Assembly (NCBI RefSeq): GCF_002220365.1
Contig: NZ_MTHB01000014.1
Span: forward strand, 1-64,000
Source of the DNA: Caballeronia sordidicola
GTDB taxonomy: Bacteria; Pseudomonadota; Gammaproteobacteria; Burkholderiales; Burkholderiaceae
Reading direction: 5' to 3'
Length of the DNA: 64,000 nt
Shown one piece after another: positions 18,580 through 26,538 of the stretch. A program made the position numbers and the translations under genes. Each line of letters opens with the position of its first letter. The first letter of the stretch is position 1. The notes below the pieces were generated by a model, which had not been told where the DNA came from, ran no database searches, and worked only from the letters and a program-made list of their open reading frames with translations.

Positions 18580-21414
18580 ATGGCGACAACTGAACCGAAA
18601 TGCGCTAATTGCGAGAAAACGGGTTTGCCGATCTTGCCGGTACGCTATACCGCCCTGCCGGAAGCGATGACCGCGAAGTTGCCCGACGGCGTGAGCGGCG
18701 TGGGCGTGACCGATGTCACGCTTGACCGGCATAAGTACGGGCTGCGCATCTTGCGCGAAGGCTGGCTTTATCTCTTCTACATGAAAGGCGCACGCGGCAG
18801 CAAGTATTGGGAAGTCTATAAGGTGACCGCTGATGGCCGCCTGTGGAAGCAGTCGCTGCCTCTGCCTGCGACCCCGGTTACGGACCCTGCCTGCGCCAAA
18901 AAAAGCATCGCAGTGCCGATGGATATCATCGCCATCGAGCAGCCGGAAAATTGTACGGAAGTTTATATTGCATTCTCCGAACACACCTGGCTCGACAGCA
19001 CATTCAAGCTTTACGCCGGGAGCGATACCTTGCGAAAACAGCGAATGCAATGCATCGAGCCGTCGAAGTGGATCAAGGGCACAAAGCCAACGCATGGGCA
19101 CGCGGCGGTCGCCACCGAGCAGAGCATAGACGAGATCGTCGAATACATGCCGGGTCTCGATCCCGATCTCCTTCAGCCGCGCCATCACCCGCTAAGTGAA
19201 GCCAGCGGCAAATACGATCCTGCGGTCGCGAAGCGCGAAAGCACGCGTTACCCTTTGTATATACGTCAAGCAACACCGGCGTCGACCAGCGCAGCGCTGG
19301 TCCGGTTGATGAAAAACGTTGGAGAAACAACGCACGACAAAAGTCATCCCCCTATGGTGCTGGCATTGTGGGACGGGATCGGCAACGCGCACGAACTGAA
19401 CGGTTTTCGCAACGACGCTGGCAGCATGCTCGCCATCTACACGCGCGAACGGGCCATGCAAATCGATGCAATGATGTCGATCGATGCGGCGGAAGTCGCT
19501 GTGCGTAACGGGGCTGTTGAATCAAAAAGCCGGTGGCGTTCGTCCTTGCGGGCGGGCTGGGAAGCACTTCTGAACTCAGGCGGAGGCGGTGGTCTTGACG
19601 GGATTCCAGTGGCGCCGCCTCCCCTGTCGGCCGAGGACGAAGCCGCCTCCGAGCAACGCATCAGGGATGCCGGCAAGATCAGCCCGCAGGAGGCTAAGAA
19701 GATAGGCGACGCTGCGTGGCCGCAATATCAAAAAGAATTAGTCTTGCCAAAACTCAACGCGTTCCGCCCGTGGTTCACATCAATTCAGAATGCGGTCAGC
19801 CAGATTCAGTCGAAGCGCACCCCTGACGTGGAGGCCTGGCTGAAGGCTCCCACTTTTCTCGCCACGCTTCACGATTACCGCGACGACGACATTTCCGACG
19901 GCATCGCGTTCGAAGCAGTAGTGGCCGAAGCCATCAACGGCCTGCCCTCCGAAGACAGGGGCGCCAAGGTGATGGAGGGCTTGATCAACAACATGAATCC
20001 CAATGCCGTCGAAAGCCTGGTCTGGCGAGCGTTCACCTACAATCAGAAGGAGCCCAAGGCGGAGATCAAGGAGCTTCTGGCGCAGGCGACCGCGCACAAA
20101 TCCACCCTGATTGAGAAAGCGAGCGAGGGAGCCGAGACGGTCACCAAGGCGTTGGAAAAGCTGAAGACCTTTGTCGAATTGCGCGAGAAGATGAGCGAGG
20201 TGAAGGAGCACGAACACCCTGTTTCTGCCACCGAGCGTTATCTCAAGAACCATCACGGCGACCGCCTGATCGTCACTATGGGCGATGGGCTGTTCAAGTG
20301 GACCGGCCTAGGGTTGCTTGGGGACTGTGTCGGAACTTTCATGATCCGTGGCGCCTTGATGCTACGAGTCGGTATCAGCCAGGCGGACACCATCGGGTTA
20401 ATCAAGCAAGCGGCGAAAGTCGAGCCGGCCATGCGTCTCAAATTGCAGAATGGCTATCGGGCTCAGCGCACCAAGGGGGTTCCCGCTGGCGAAGCCTATA
20501 TTCAGACGCTGCAATCACTTGCGGCCGATGACGATGGCAAGGTTTATCGCGCCAAGTGGGCGGCAGTTAAATTAACCGAGGAAGGGAAGTCGATCAACGT
20601 CGGCGTGCGTATTGGCGGCACCCTCGCGGTGATCGAGTTGCTAAGCTTTGGTTGCGGTCTGGCGAAGGCAGACAAGAACGGCGAAGACTACGCAATGCTG
20701 GTAGCGGGTGGGTTTTCGTCGATGTCTGCTTGTCTGCAGTCATCGACAAAACTGATGACTGGCTTGGGGAAAGACGCGGCGCAGACCCTTGCTAATCTGA
20801 AGGCGGTTACCGGTTATTTTGGTGGAGCGTCAGCAATGATTGGTGCCGTTGTCGATTTCGGGAAAGGTGCGGAAGAGAGCAAGAAAGGTAGATATGCAAC
20901 GGCTCTCCTATATCGCGTTAAGGGCTTGTTAGGCCTTGCGGCTACAGGGGCAAACCTTCTCACGGCACTCACCTCGTCTGCACCCTTGATTGCTCGAGTG
21001 ACGGGGGTGCGTAGTGTGGCGTGGCTCGGCAAAGCGGGTGCCGGCATCGCCGGAGCCGAGGCCCGTGCCGGAGCGCTGGCCGGATCCGCCGCGACTAATG
21101 CAGCAAAGGCCGCTGGTATGACGGCAATGGATGTGGCCGCGGAAGAGGCTGGCGTTGTCATTGGCGAACGCGCAGCGCTACTACTGATCGGTCGTACGGT
21201 GCTGATTCTGGCCGGCTGGGAGGTTGCCGTAGTGATTACGGTGATCCAGGTGCTGATCTGGTATTTTTCCGACGACGATCTTCAGACGTGGCTCGAGAAA
21301 TGCGGATTTGGAAAATCACCACCAAGTAATCCACCGTGGACCGTTGATAAACAACACGAGGAATTCGAGAAAGCGCTCAAGGCGCTTGGTCTCGCCAGCG
21401 AGGGTTCCGAATGA
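18580..21414 (+). CDS. VasX/BTH_I2691-like T6SS effector with MIX-type N terminus
   Basis: A 944-residue putative anti-bacterial effector. Near the N terminus (residues 9-20) is a CxxC pair, then a MIX-like motif 'LRILREGWLYLFYM' at about 55-68 (pattern hRxGhhYhh), as in the VasX/MIX-III group and the BTH_I2691 family. The middle is a long helical region. The last third holds several hydrophobic segments (about 677-695, 776-805 and 865-893), fitting a pore-forming C terminus. The mechanism, membrane permeabilisation, is inferred from VasX. The DUF4123 adaptor lies 44 bp upstream. The stop codon overlaps the start of the first immunity-like gene, as is usual for toxin-immunity pairs. Confidence 0.85.
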   Translation: MATTEPKCANCEKTGLPILPVRYTALPEAMTAKLPDGVSGVGVTDVTLDRHKYGLRILREGWLYLFYMKGARGSKYWEVYKVTADGRLWKQSLPLPATPVTDPACAKKSIAVPMDIIAIEQPENCTEVYIAFSEHTWLDSTFKLYAGSDTLRKQRMQCIEPSKWIKGTKPTHGHAAVATEQSIDEIVEYMPGLDPDLLQPRHHPLSEASGKYDPAVAKRESTRYPLYIRQATPASTSAALVRLMKNVGETTHDKSHPPMVLALWDGIGNAHELNGFRNDAGSMLAIYTRERAMQIDAMMSIDAAEVAVRNGAVESKSRWRSSLRAGWEALLNSGGGGGLDGIPVAPPPLSAEDEAASEQRIRDAGKISPQEAKKIGDAAWPQYQKELVLPKLNAFRPWFTSIQNAVSQIQSKRTPDVEAWLKAPTFLATLHDYRDDDISDGIAFEAVVAEAINGLPSEDRGAKVMEGLINNMNPNAVESLVWRAFTYNQKEPKAEIKELLAQATAHKSTLIEKASEGAETVTKALEKLKTFVELREKMSEVKEHEHPVSATERYLKNHHGDRLIVTMGDGLFKWTGLGLLGDCVGTFMIRGALMLRVGISQADTIGLIKQAAKVEPAMRLKLQNGYRAQRTKGVPAGEAYIQTLQSLAADDDGKVYRAKWAAVKLTEEGKSINVGVRIGGTLAVIELLSFGCGLAKADKNGEDYAMLVAGGFSSMSACLQSSTKLMTGLGKDAAQTLANLKAVTGYFGGASAMIGAVVDFGKGAEESKKGRYATALLYRVKGLLGLAATGANLLTALTSSAPLIARVTGVRSVAWLGKAGAGIAGAEARAGALAGSAATNAAKAAGMTAMDVAAEEAGVVIGERAALLLIGRTVLILAGWEVAVVITVIQVLIWYFSDDDLQTWLEKCGFGKSPPSNPPWTVDKQHEEFEKALKALGLASEGSE

Positions 21415-22154
21415 CCATTGATGTGACATCTCAACCCTCGACGCAGTTGCTGCGCGGACGGATCAGCAATTACCGCAAGACGCGTCGAAGTCAGGACTTC
21501 TTCTTTACGGACGCTGATCGTTCCAGGATGGGGGCGACGGCGATCGCAGCAGGGCTTGCCGGGTTAGGTGGCATTGCTGTCGGATTGAGCGGTATGGCAA
21601 TGGACACGACCGAAGAGGCTGACCTGCTGGAATTCGATCTGGACGGCAAACCCGTCAAGGCGTGGGTATGGAGTTCGGTGTTCAAGGAAGGCGATGAGGT
21701 CGAGGTTGTCACCGAGCAGTCGGGCGGCACCTGGCAGGCCTATGGGATACGGCGTATTGGCGACAAGATTGTGGCACTGCATCCGCATTGCAGCCGGGGT
21801 CGGTACGCTCACTACAAGGTTGCCGTGAAATGGTGGCTGATAGTAAGTATTTCCTTGATTCTACTCGGCGCGTTGATTTCATCGATTTGGAGCCTTTTCG
21901 ACGACGGCTATCAATCGGTTTTGCCTATGTTCTCATCCTTTCTTTTCACTGCGGGCTTGGGATTCCTTCTGATTTCTGGTTTTATTGCGTACCGTATGTC
22001 AAGCAAAATGATGGGCTTCGTCCGTCTCGCCGAAGGCATATTTCAAGGATTCGGCTGGAAAGACGTCAAGAACATCGACCTGCCGGCGATCACGAAAAAG
22101 AGCAAGCAGCCGGGTGATCCGGGTGCGCTTGGCGTGCTCTATTTTCGCTATTGA
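21411..22154 (+). CDS. Putative membrane immunity protein 1
   Basis: A 247-residue protein whose ATG overlaps the effector stop (ATGA). It has a polar N terminus, a Gly/Ala-rich hydrophobic stretch (about residues 40-64), a soluble 'LLEFDLDGKPVKAWVW' region, and two membrane spans (about 140-160 and 172-194). It ends with a conserved tail, DVKNIDLPAITKK...GVLYFRY. Position and membrane nature suggest it protects the inner membrane from the VasX-like toxin, as TsiV2 does against VasX. Similar proteins are sometimes labelled 'putative T6SS effector' in databases, so a direct effector role cannot be excluded. It has a tandem paralogue just downstream. Confidence 0.75.
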   Translation: MTIDVTSQPSTQLLRGRISNYRKTRRSQDFFFTDADRSRMGATAIAAGLAGLGGIAVGLSGMAMDTTEEADLLEFDLDGKPVKAWVWSSVFKEGDEVEVVTEQSGGTWQAYGIRRIGDKIVALHPHCSRGRYAHYKVAVKWWLIVSISLILLGALISSIWSLFDDGYQSVLPMFSSFLFTAGLGFLLISGFIAYRMSSKMMGFVRLAEGIFQGFGWKDVKNIDLPAITKKSKQPGDPGALGVLYFRY

Positions 22155-22212
22155 TCATAGTGTTTATGGAGCAACCATGCCCTTGGTTTCGGCAGTCGGA
22201 GAAGGGTCGCGA

Positions 22213-22956
22213 ATGACCATCGACGAGAGGTCCCAATCCCGTACGCAGTTGCTACGCGGATTCATTAGCAATTACCGCAAGACGCGTCGAAGTCAGGACT
22301 TCTTCTTTACGGACGCTGATCGGGCCAGGATGGGGGCGACGGCGATCGCAGCAGGGCTTGCCGGGTTAGGTGGCATTGCTGTCGGATTGAGCGGTATGGC
22401 AATGGACACGACCGAAGAGGCTGACCTGCTGGAATTCGATCTGGACGGCAAACCCGTCAAGGCGTGGGTATGGAGTTCGGTGTTCAAGGAAGGCGATGAG
22501 GTTGAGGTCGTCGCCGAGCGGTCGGGAGATAGGTGGCAGGGTTACGGCATACGTCGCATCACCGACAGGATTGTCGCGCTGCATCCTCATTGCAGCAGAG
22601 GGAGACGCGCGCACTATAGAGCAGTGTTTAGCTTGTGGGCCAAAGTTGTTGTTCCAGTGGTTGTGGCGTTTATTTTATGTGGCCTCGGATACGCATATTT
22701 CAGATATGGCTCTGACGTCAACTGGAGAGGTGTTTCGACGGAACTGGTATTAGCGGGAATCGCGGGAGGTGGGCTCTACGGACTGGTTGCTTTCCGTATT
22801 TCGAGCAAGATGATGGGCTTCGTTCGTCTTGCCGAAGGCATTTTTCAGGAATTCGGCTGGAAAGACGTCAAGAACATTGACCTGCCGGCGATCACAAAAA
22901 AGAGCAAGCAGCCCGGCGCACCAGGTGCGCTTGGTGTGCTGTATTTTCGTTACTGA
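22213..22956 (+). CDS. Putative membrane immunity protein 2, tandem paralogue
   Basis: A 247-residue paralogue of the preceding gene. Nucleotides about 22267-22503 are almost identical to 21465-21701 (only a few changes), and the last 50 codons are also very close. The middle (about residues 125-195, including both membrane spans) is much more different. This points to recent duplication with conversion or selection acting on separate parts. The start is placed at MTID by comparison with copy 1. An ATG at 22177 with a 'ggag' six bases upstream is in frame and would add 12 residues. It may extend immunity to a variant of the toxin. Confidence 0.75.
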   Translation: MTIDERSQSRTQLLRGFISNYRKTRRSQDFFFTDADRARMGATAIAAGLAGLGGIAVGLSGMAMDTTEEADLLEFDLDGKPVKAWVWSSVFKEGDEVEVVAERSGDRWQGYGIRRITDRIVALHPHCSRGRRAHYRAVFSLWAKVVVPVVVAFILCGLGYAYFRYGSDVNWRGVSTELVLAGIAGGGLYGLVAFRISSKMMGFVRLAEGIFQEFGWKDVKNIDLPAITKKSKQPGAPGALGVLYFRY

Positions 22957-23031
22957 TGGCCCTTTTCGATCCAACGACAATGCGGTGCGCGTGGGTAAAA
23001 TAGATTTCAATATATCGAGGAGCATGTCCCA

Positions 23032-23280
23032 ATGATGGATCTCATTCGTCTGGGTGACGATACTGATCACGGTGGCAAGGTCATCAGCGCTTCATCGACC
23101 ATGAGCTTCGATGGCCGGTTCGTGGCCCGCAAAGGTGACGAGGTGTCATGCCCGAAACACGACATCAAACCCAACGTGATCATCGATGGTGACGAATCGA
23201 TGAAAGATGATGATGTGCCGATTGCGCGAAACGGCTATCGGGCCACTTGCGGGTGCCACTTGATTTCGAGCTTGGCGTAA
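23032..23280 (+). CDS. PAAR-domain spike-tip protein
   Basis: An 82-residue stand-alone PAAR protein. PAAR proteins form the sharp cone on VgrG and bind a metal near the tip. 'IRLGDDTDHGGKVISAS' is the opening repeat, followed by 'FDGRFVARKGDEVSCPKH', 'IIDGDESMKDDDVPIARNG' and 'CGCHLISSL', with the His/Cys residues expected at the tip. Two consecutive ATG codons (23032, 23035) could start it. It completes the first effector island, and it faces the end of the second tssF gene on the opposite strand. Confidence 0.93.
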   Translation: MMDLIRLGDDTDHGGKVISASSTMSFDGRFVARKGDEVSCPKHDIKPNVIIDGDESMKDDDVPIARNGYRATCGCHLISSLA

Positions 23281-23370
23281 CACATGCGACCCGCCGCGTG
23301 CCACCTGTTTGCGATGGCATACAGCCGGCAAATCTGTTTGGCACCGTCTCACCTTCGCGATATTTTTCGT

Positions 23371-25191
23371 TCAAAGCAGCGGCGCCGTCCCCTGCCTCGG
23401 CGCGCAGCGCCGGATATCGGCTCCGGAGTCCTTCGAAATCACGACCAGTTGCACAAAACTGTTCGCGACTGCGTAAGGGGCGAAGAAGCGATCCAGCACC
23501 TCAACGAAGACGCTCAGGCTGCTGCCGGTAAATGCCTGCTCGTCGACTGACAGAGTGATCTCAATGCCACGTACCATCCCTGGACAGGGCTTCATGACGA
23601 TCCACTGCATGGTGGGCCGGCGATTCAGAAAGGCGACGCCGTCGATATGCCGCGTCTGCAATGACGACCGCGTCGCGTACTGACGAAACAGACGTTTCAG
23701 TTCGTCGAACCCGGCAGGACTGAGCTGAATAGGCTGCGGCGTCAGGTGCGTAATCAGGCGCCACAGCGCGCCCTCTCCCCGCGCAAACCTGACGGTCCTG
23801 GTTGGTTGACGCAGCATTGATATCTTGCAGGGCAGCGCCCCGCCTTCATTCAGCAGATCACCTCCCGGTGTGCCAAACGGCAGCGTGTAGGGTATATCGC
23901 GGTTGGTGCAGGTCAGGTCGATGTCCAACTGGCTGATTCCGGAACCAACAGGACGGCCATCAAGGTCGACCATCTTGAGTGCGGTTTCGAAGCCGGGGTT
24001 GGTCTGCGCAATTTTTTCGTCCCGCAGGGCAACCCAGTATGGGCCGGACAACTGGGTTGCGCTGCCGTGCATCAGCGAGCTAAAAGGGTGAAGGACGCGC
24101 CTGCCCGCAGAGTCCGCATCTTCCGTGTAAAGCGAGTCGATCGAATAGACTTCGACGGCGGATGGACTCGTCGTTTTCGGCGATACCGGGTATGACGTGA
24201 TCGCGCTATCGGTCCTCACCGGCTCTGCCTTGAGTTTGAAGAGATTGACAACGGGCGTGCAGAACAGCCGGAGGTTTGCGGTGGTGAACTGTGCCATGCG
24301 TTCGGCGGCCCAGGAATCCTTGCGTACGCTGTCAATCGCCAGGTGCAGGGTGAAGCGCCTGCACGGCCCGGTGGCACGCGTGAGCGCGGCAAAATCGATA
24401 TCGATAAAGTCGAATTTGTCCGGAAAGGCGACGTACTCTGTCAACAGGCGGAAGACCGGTGACGCGTTGGCTGGCGCATCAATGAGCGCGTCCGGGTCTT
24501 CAAAGCCCGCAGCCGCGACCGGCAGATTCGCCAGAGGCTTCCATTTTCCCTGACCATCCGGCTCGACAAAGGCCCTCGATGTGCGCAACAGCAAAACGTC
24601 GGCAAGGGTCGCGACGACTTCGCGCTGGCCGTTCAGGTGTATTCGGACAGTGCCGGGCGCCGTCGCCACACTCGCTGTTGCGCCCGCTGCCGCGAACGTT
24701 ATCGAGACAATGCCGGTCGTATCCGGCGGCAACGAAATGCCGGTGGGTGCCGATGCAGTCAACGCATATCGGGCGTCCGTAATCTGCAGCGGGGCGAGCG
24801 TCACATCGTACGCAGTGCGGAAGCGGCATCCGCCGATCTTCGTGACAAGCTCCGCTCCCCGCCCGATGGTCACAGGCCCTGTCAGCCGGTCGAACAGGCT
24901 GCCGGCGTCGAACTGTACGATTGAGCATGATGGGAACGGGCGCAGATACTGGGCATAGAGGATCTCCAGCAGCGACTCGGTGAATTCGGGATAGTCATCC
25001 TCGATCTTCGCATCAAGTCCCGCGGCCAGCAGCGCGAAAAACTGGATCAACCGCTCGACGTGAGGGTCGTCCGAGTGCCCTCCGGACATCGCGAGACGGG
25101 TAGCGATTTTCGGATACCGCAAAGCGAATTCGTTCGCATACCGGCGCAGATGCGCAAGTTCCCGTTCGTAGTGCGGCAGCAGTTCGTCCAT
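23371..25191 (-). CDS. tssF: Second copy of T6SS baseplate protein TssF
   Basis: A 606-residue TssF (VasA family), a baseplate wedge component that normally pairs with TssG, TssE and TssK. It begins MDELLPHYERELAHLRR, then 'DDPHVERLIQFFALLAAGL' and 'DDYPEFTESLLEILY...LRPFPSCSIVQFD'. It is full length and has no obvious damage. It is clearly homologous to, but distinct from, the operon copy at 30274-32112. It lies at the end of the minus-strand operon, 162 bp past the tssA stop, facing the PAAR gene. The open frame continues 27 codons upstream, but MDELLP is the family start. A second tssF in one locus is unusual; no second tssG is present. Confidence 0.93.
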   Translation of the reverse strand: MDELLPHYERELAHLRRYANEFALRYPKIATRLAMSGGHSDDPHVERLIQFFALLAAGLDAKIEDDYPEFTESLLEILYAQYLRPFPSCSIVQFDAGSLFDRLTGPVTIGRGAELVTKIGGCRFRTAYDVTLAPLQITDARYALTASAPTGISLPPDTTGIVSITFAAAGATASVATAPGTVRIHLNGQREVVATLADVLLLRTSRAFVEPDGQGKWKPLANLPVAAAGFEDPDALIDAPANASPVFRLLTEYVAFPDKFDFIDIDFAALTRATGPCRRFTLHLAIDSVRKDSWAAERMAQFTTANLRLFCTPVVNLFKLKAEPVRTDSAITSYPVSPKTTSPSAVEVYSIDSLYTEDADSAGRRVLHPFSSLMHGSATQLSGPYWVALRDEKIAQTNPGFETALKMVDLDGRPVGSGISQLDIDLTCTNRDIPYTLPFGTPGGDLLNEGGALPCKISMLRQPTRTVRFARGEGALWRLITHLTPQPIQLSPAGFDELKRLFRQYATRSSLQTRHIDGVAFLNRRPTMQWIVMKPCPGMVRGIEITLSVDEQAFTGSSLSVFVEVLDRFFAPYAVANSFVQLVVISKDSGADIRRCAPRQGTAPLL

Positions 25192-25353
25192 GCAGATTGA
25201 ATAGGTCGGAAAGCGGTGAAAATCCGGAGGTCGGTGGCATCGGCGATCAGACGCGCAGTATGCATGGCGCACTTCCCCCCAGCGTGGTGTCGAGCTTCAG
25301 CAGTCTGCGCGACCGGTCCATATACGATGAAAAACCAAGCGAGAGTCCACCAC

Positions 25354-26463
25354 CTACCCGGCCTGAACCTTCACCCCCAGCAACTCCCGAATATGCGCGA
25401 GCGACGCATCGTCCTTGACCACGGTGGTCAGCCATTCGTGCAATGGCATATCGGCCCACTCGGCGGCTTTATCGGCGAGATACGCCACCGGGCTATGAGG
25501 TTCGGTACGCCGAAAAAATGCGGCAACCTCGCGCAATTGCGCCACCGCCTGAGCTCGCGCCTGAGCGCCGCTCGCACTTGCCGTGATGGGTATTGACATG
25601 AACACGGGTTCCTCACGATCAGGCGTAACAGCTTGCGGCTCGAATGGCGGCTCAACGCGCAACGGCGCTTCCATAACCACGGGCTTCGGCGCTTCGACAA
25701 TGGCATTCACACCACTTTCACGAGCGAAACGTTCGGCCAGGCGGTACACCGTCTCGTAGGCATCCCTCGCACGCCGGAAGCTCGGCGCACTCTCGCCGGC
25801 GCGGCGATCCAGCTCCTTTTCCAATGCAAGCATCGCCACTTCGAAAACTGCCAATTGCCCAAGCAGCGCCGCATAAAAGGCCGTAGGCGTGGCGCGGCGC
25901 GACGCCTCGATAGCCTCGACCGATGGCTTGCCGCGCATGATGTCGTCAGCATGGTCAGGGTCGCGCTTGGCCGCCTGCGCGGCATGCGTGGCCACCTCCC
26001 AGTCCAGCGCGCTATAACGCTGGCCACCACCGTCCGTCAGCGCCACGCCACGCAACAACTCGGCGCTACGACCCACGAGCCACGCTACGTTGCCCAAGCG
26101 GTACTCAGCATCATCGCCCTCAGGCAGCGGATGAACGTGATCCCAGAAGCGCTCGCATAAACCCTTGAGCAAGGTGAAACCGTCGGTGAGTCCCTGCAAG
26201 CCGTTGCGCATGGCAAGGGCCTCGGTCAGCCAGACCGCGAGACGCAAATCCTTCGTCTGCGTCCTCAGCAACGCCGTGCTGCGTTCGATCACGAAGGGCC
26301 AGTCGGCTTCCTTGATCTCGGTGACCCACTCACCCTGGTCGAGCGAAGGATCGTCGAAGCGGCGCGCTTGCTGAACGGCGTCGAAGTCCGAAGAAAACAG
26401 CAAGTCATCGCCGCAAGGCGACGACGGGGAAACAGGATCGAGTAAGGCAGAGGTCGTTGACAT
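25354..26463 (-). CDS. tssA: T6SS sheath-cap protein TssA
   Basis: A 369-residue TssA with the N-terminal ImpA_N domain. It starts MSTTSALLDPVSPSSPCGDDLLFSSDFD and continues with 'DWPFVIERSTALLRTQTKDLRLAVWL', a close match to the family. A Pro/Val/Glu-rich linker follows, and the C terminus has 'RREVAAFFRRTEPHSPVAYL'-type sequence typical of the short TssA class (EPHSP-[VI]-xYL). TssA primes tail polymerisation at the baseplate and stabilises the distal end. It follows clpV with a 75-bp gap in the same operon. Confidence 0.95.
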   Translation of the reverse strand: MSTTSALLDPVSPSSPCGDDLLFSSDFDAVQQARRFDDPSLDQGEWVTEIKEADWPFVIERSTALLRTQTKDLRLAVWLTEALAMRNGLQGLTDGFTLLKGLCERFWDHVHPLPEGDDAEYRLGNVAWLVGRSAELLRGVALTDGGGQRYSALDWEVATHAAQAAKRDPDHADDIMRGKPSVEAIEASRRATPTAFYAALLGQLAVFEVAMLALEKELDRRAGESAPSFRRARDAYETVYRLAERFARESGVNAIVEAPKPVVMEAPLRVEPPFEPQAVTPDREEPVFMSIPITASASGAQARAQAVAQLREVAAFFRRTEPHSPVAYLADKAAEWADMPLHEWLTTVVKDDASLAHIRELLGVKVQAG

Positions 26464-26538
26464 GATTCAATTCAAACGTTTAGTACTGCAACTATCTTGA
26501 TTGTTTCGGAAGTACGCGCGAAGGTCCTGTCCGAACCC

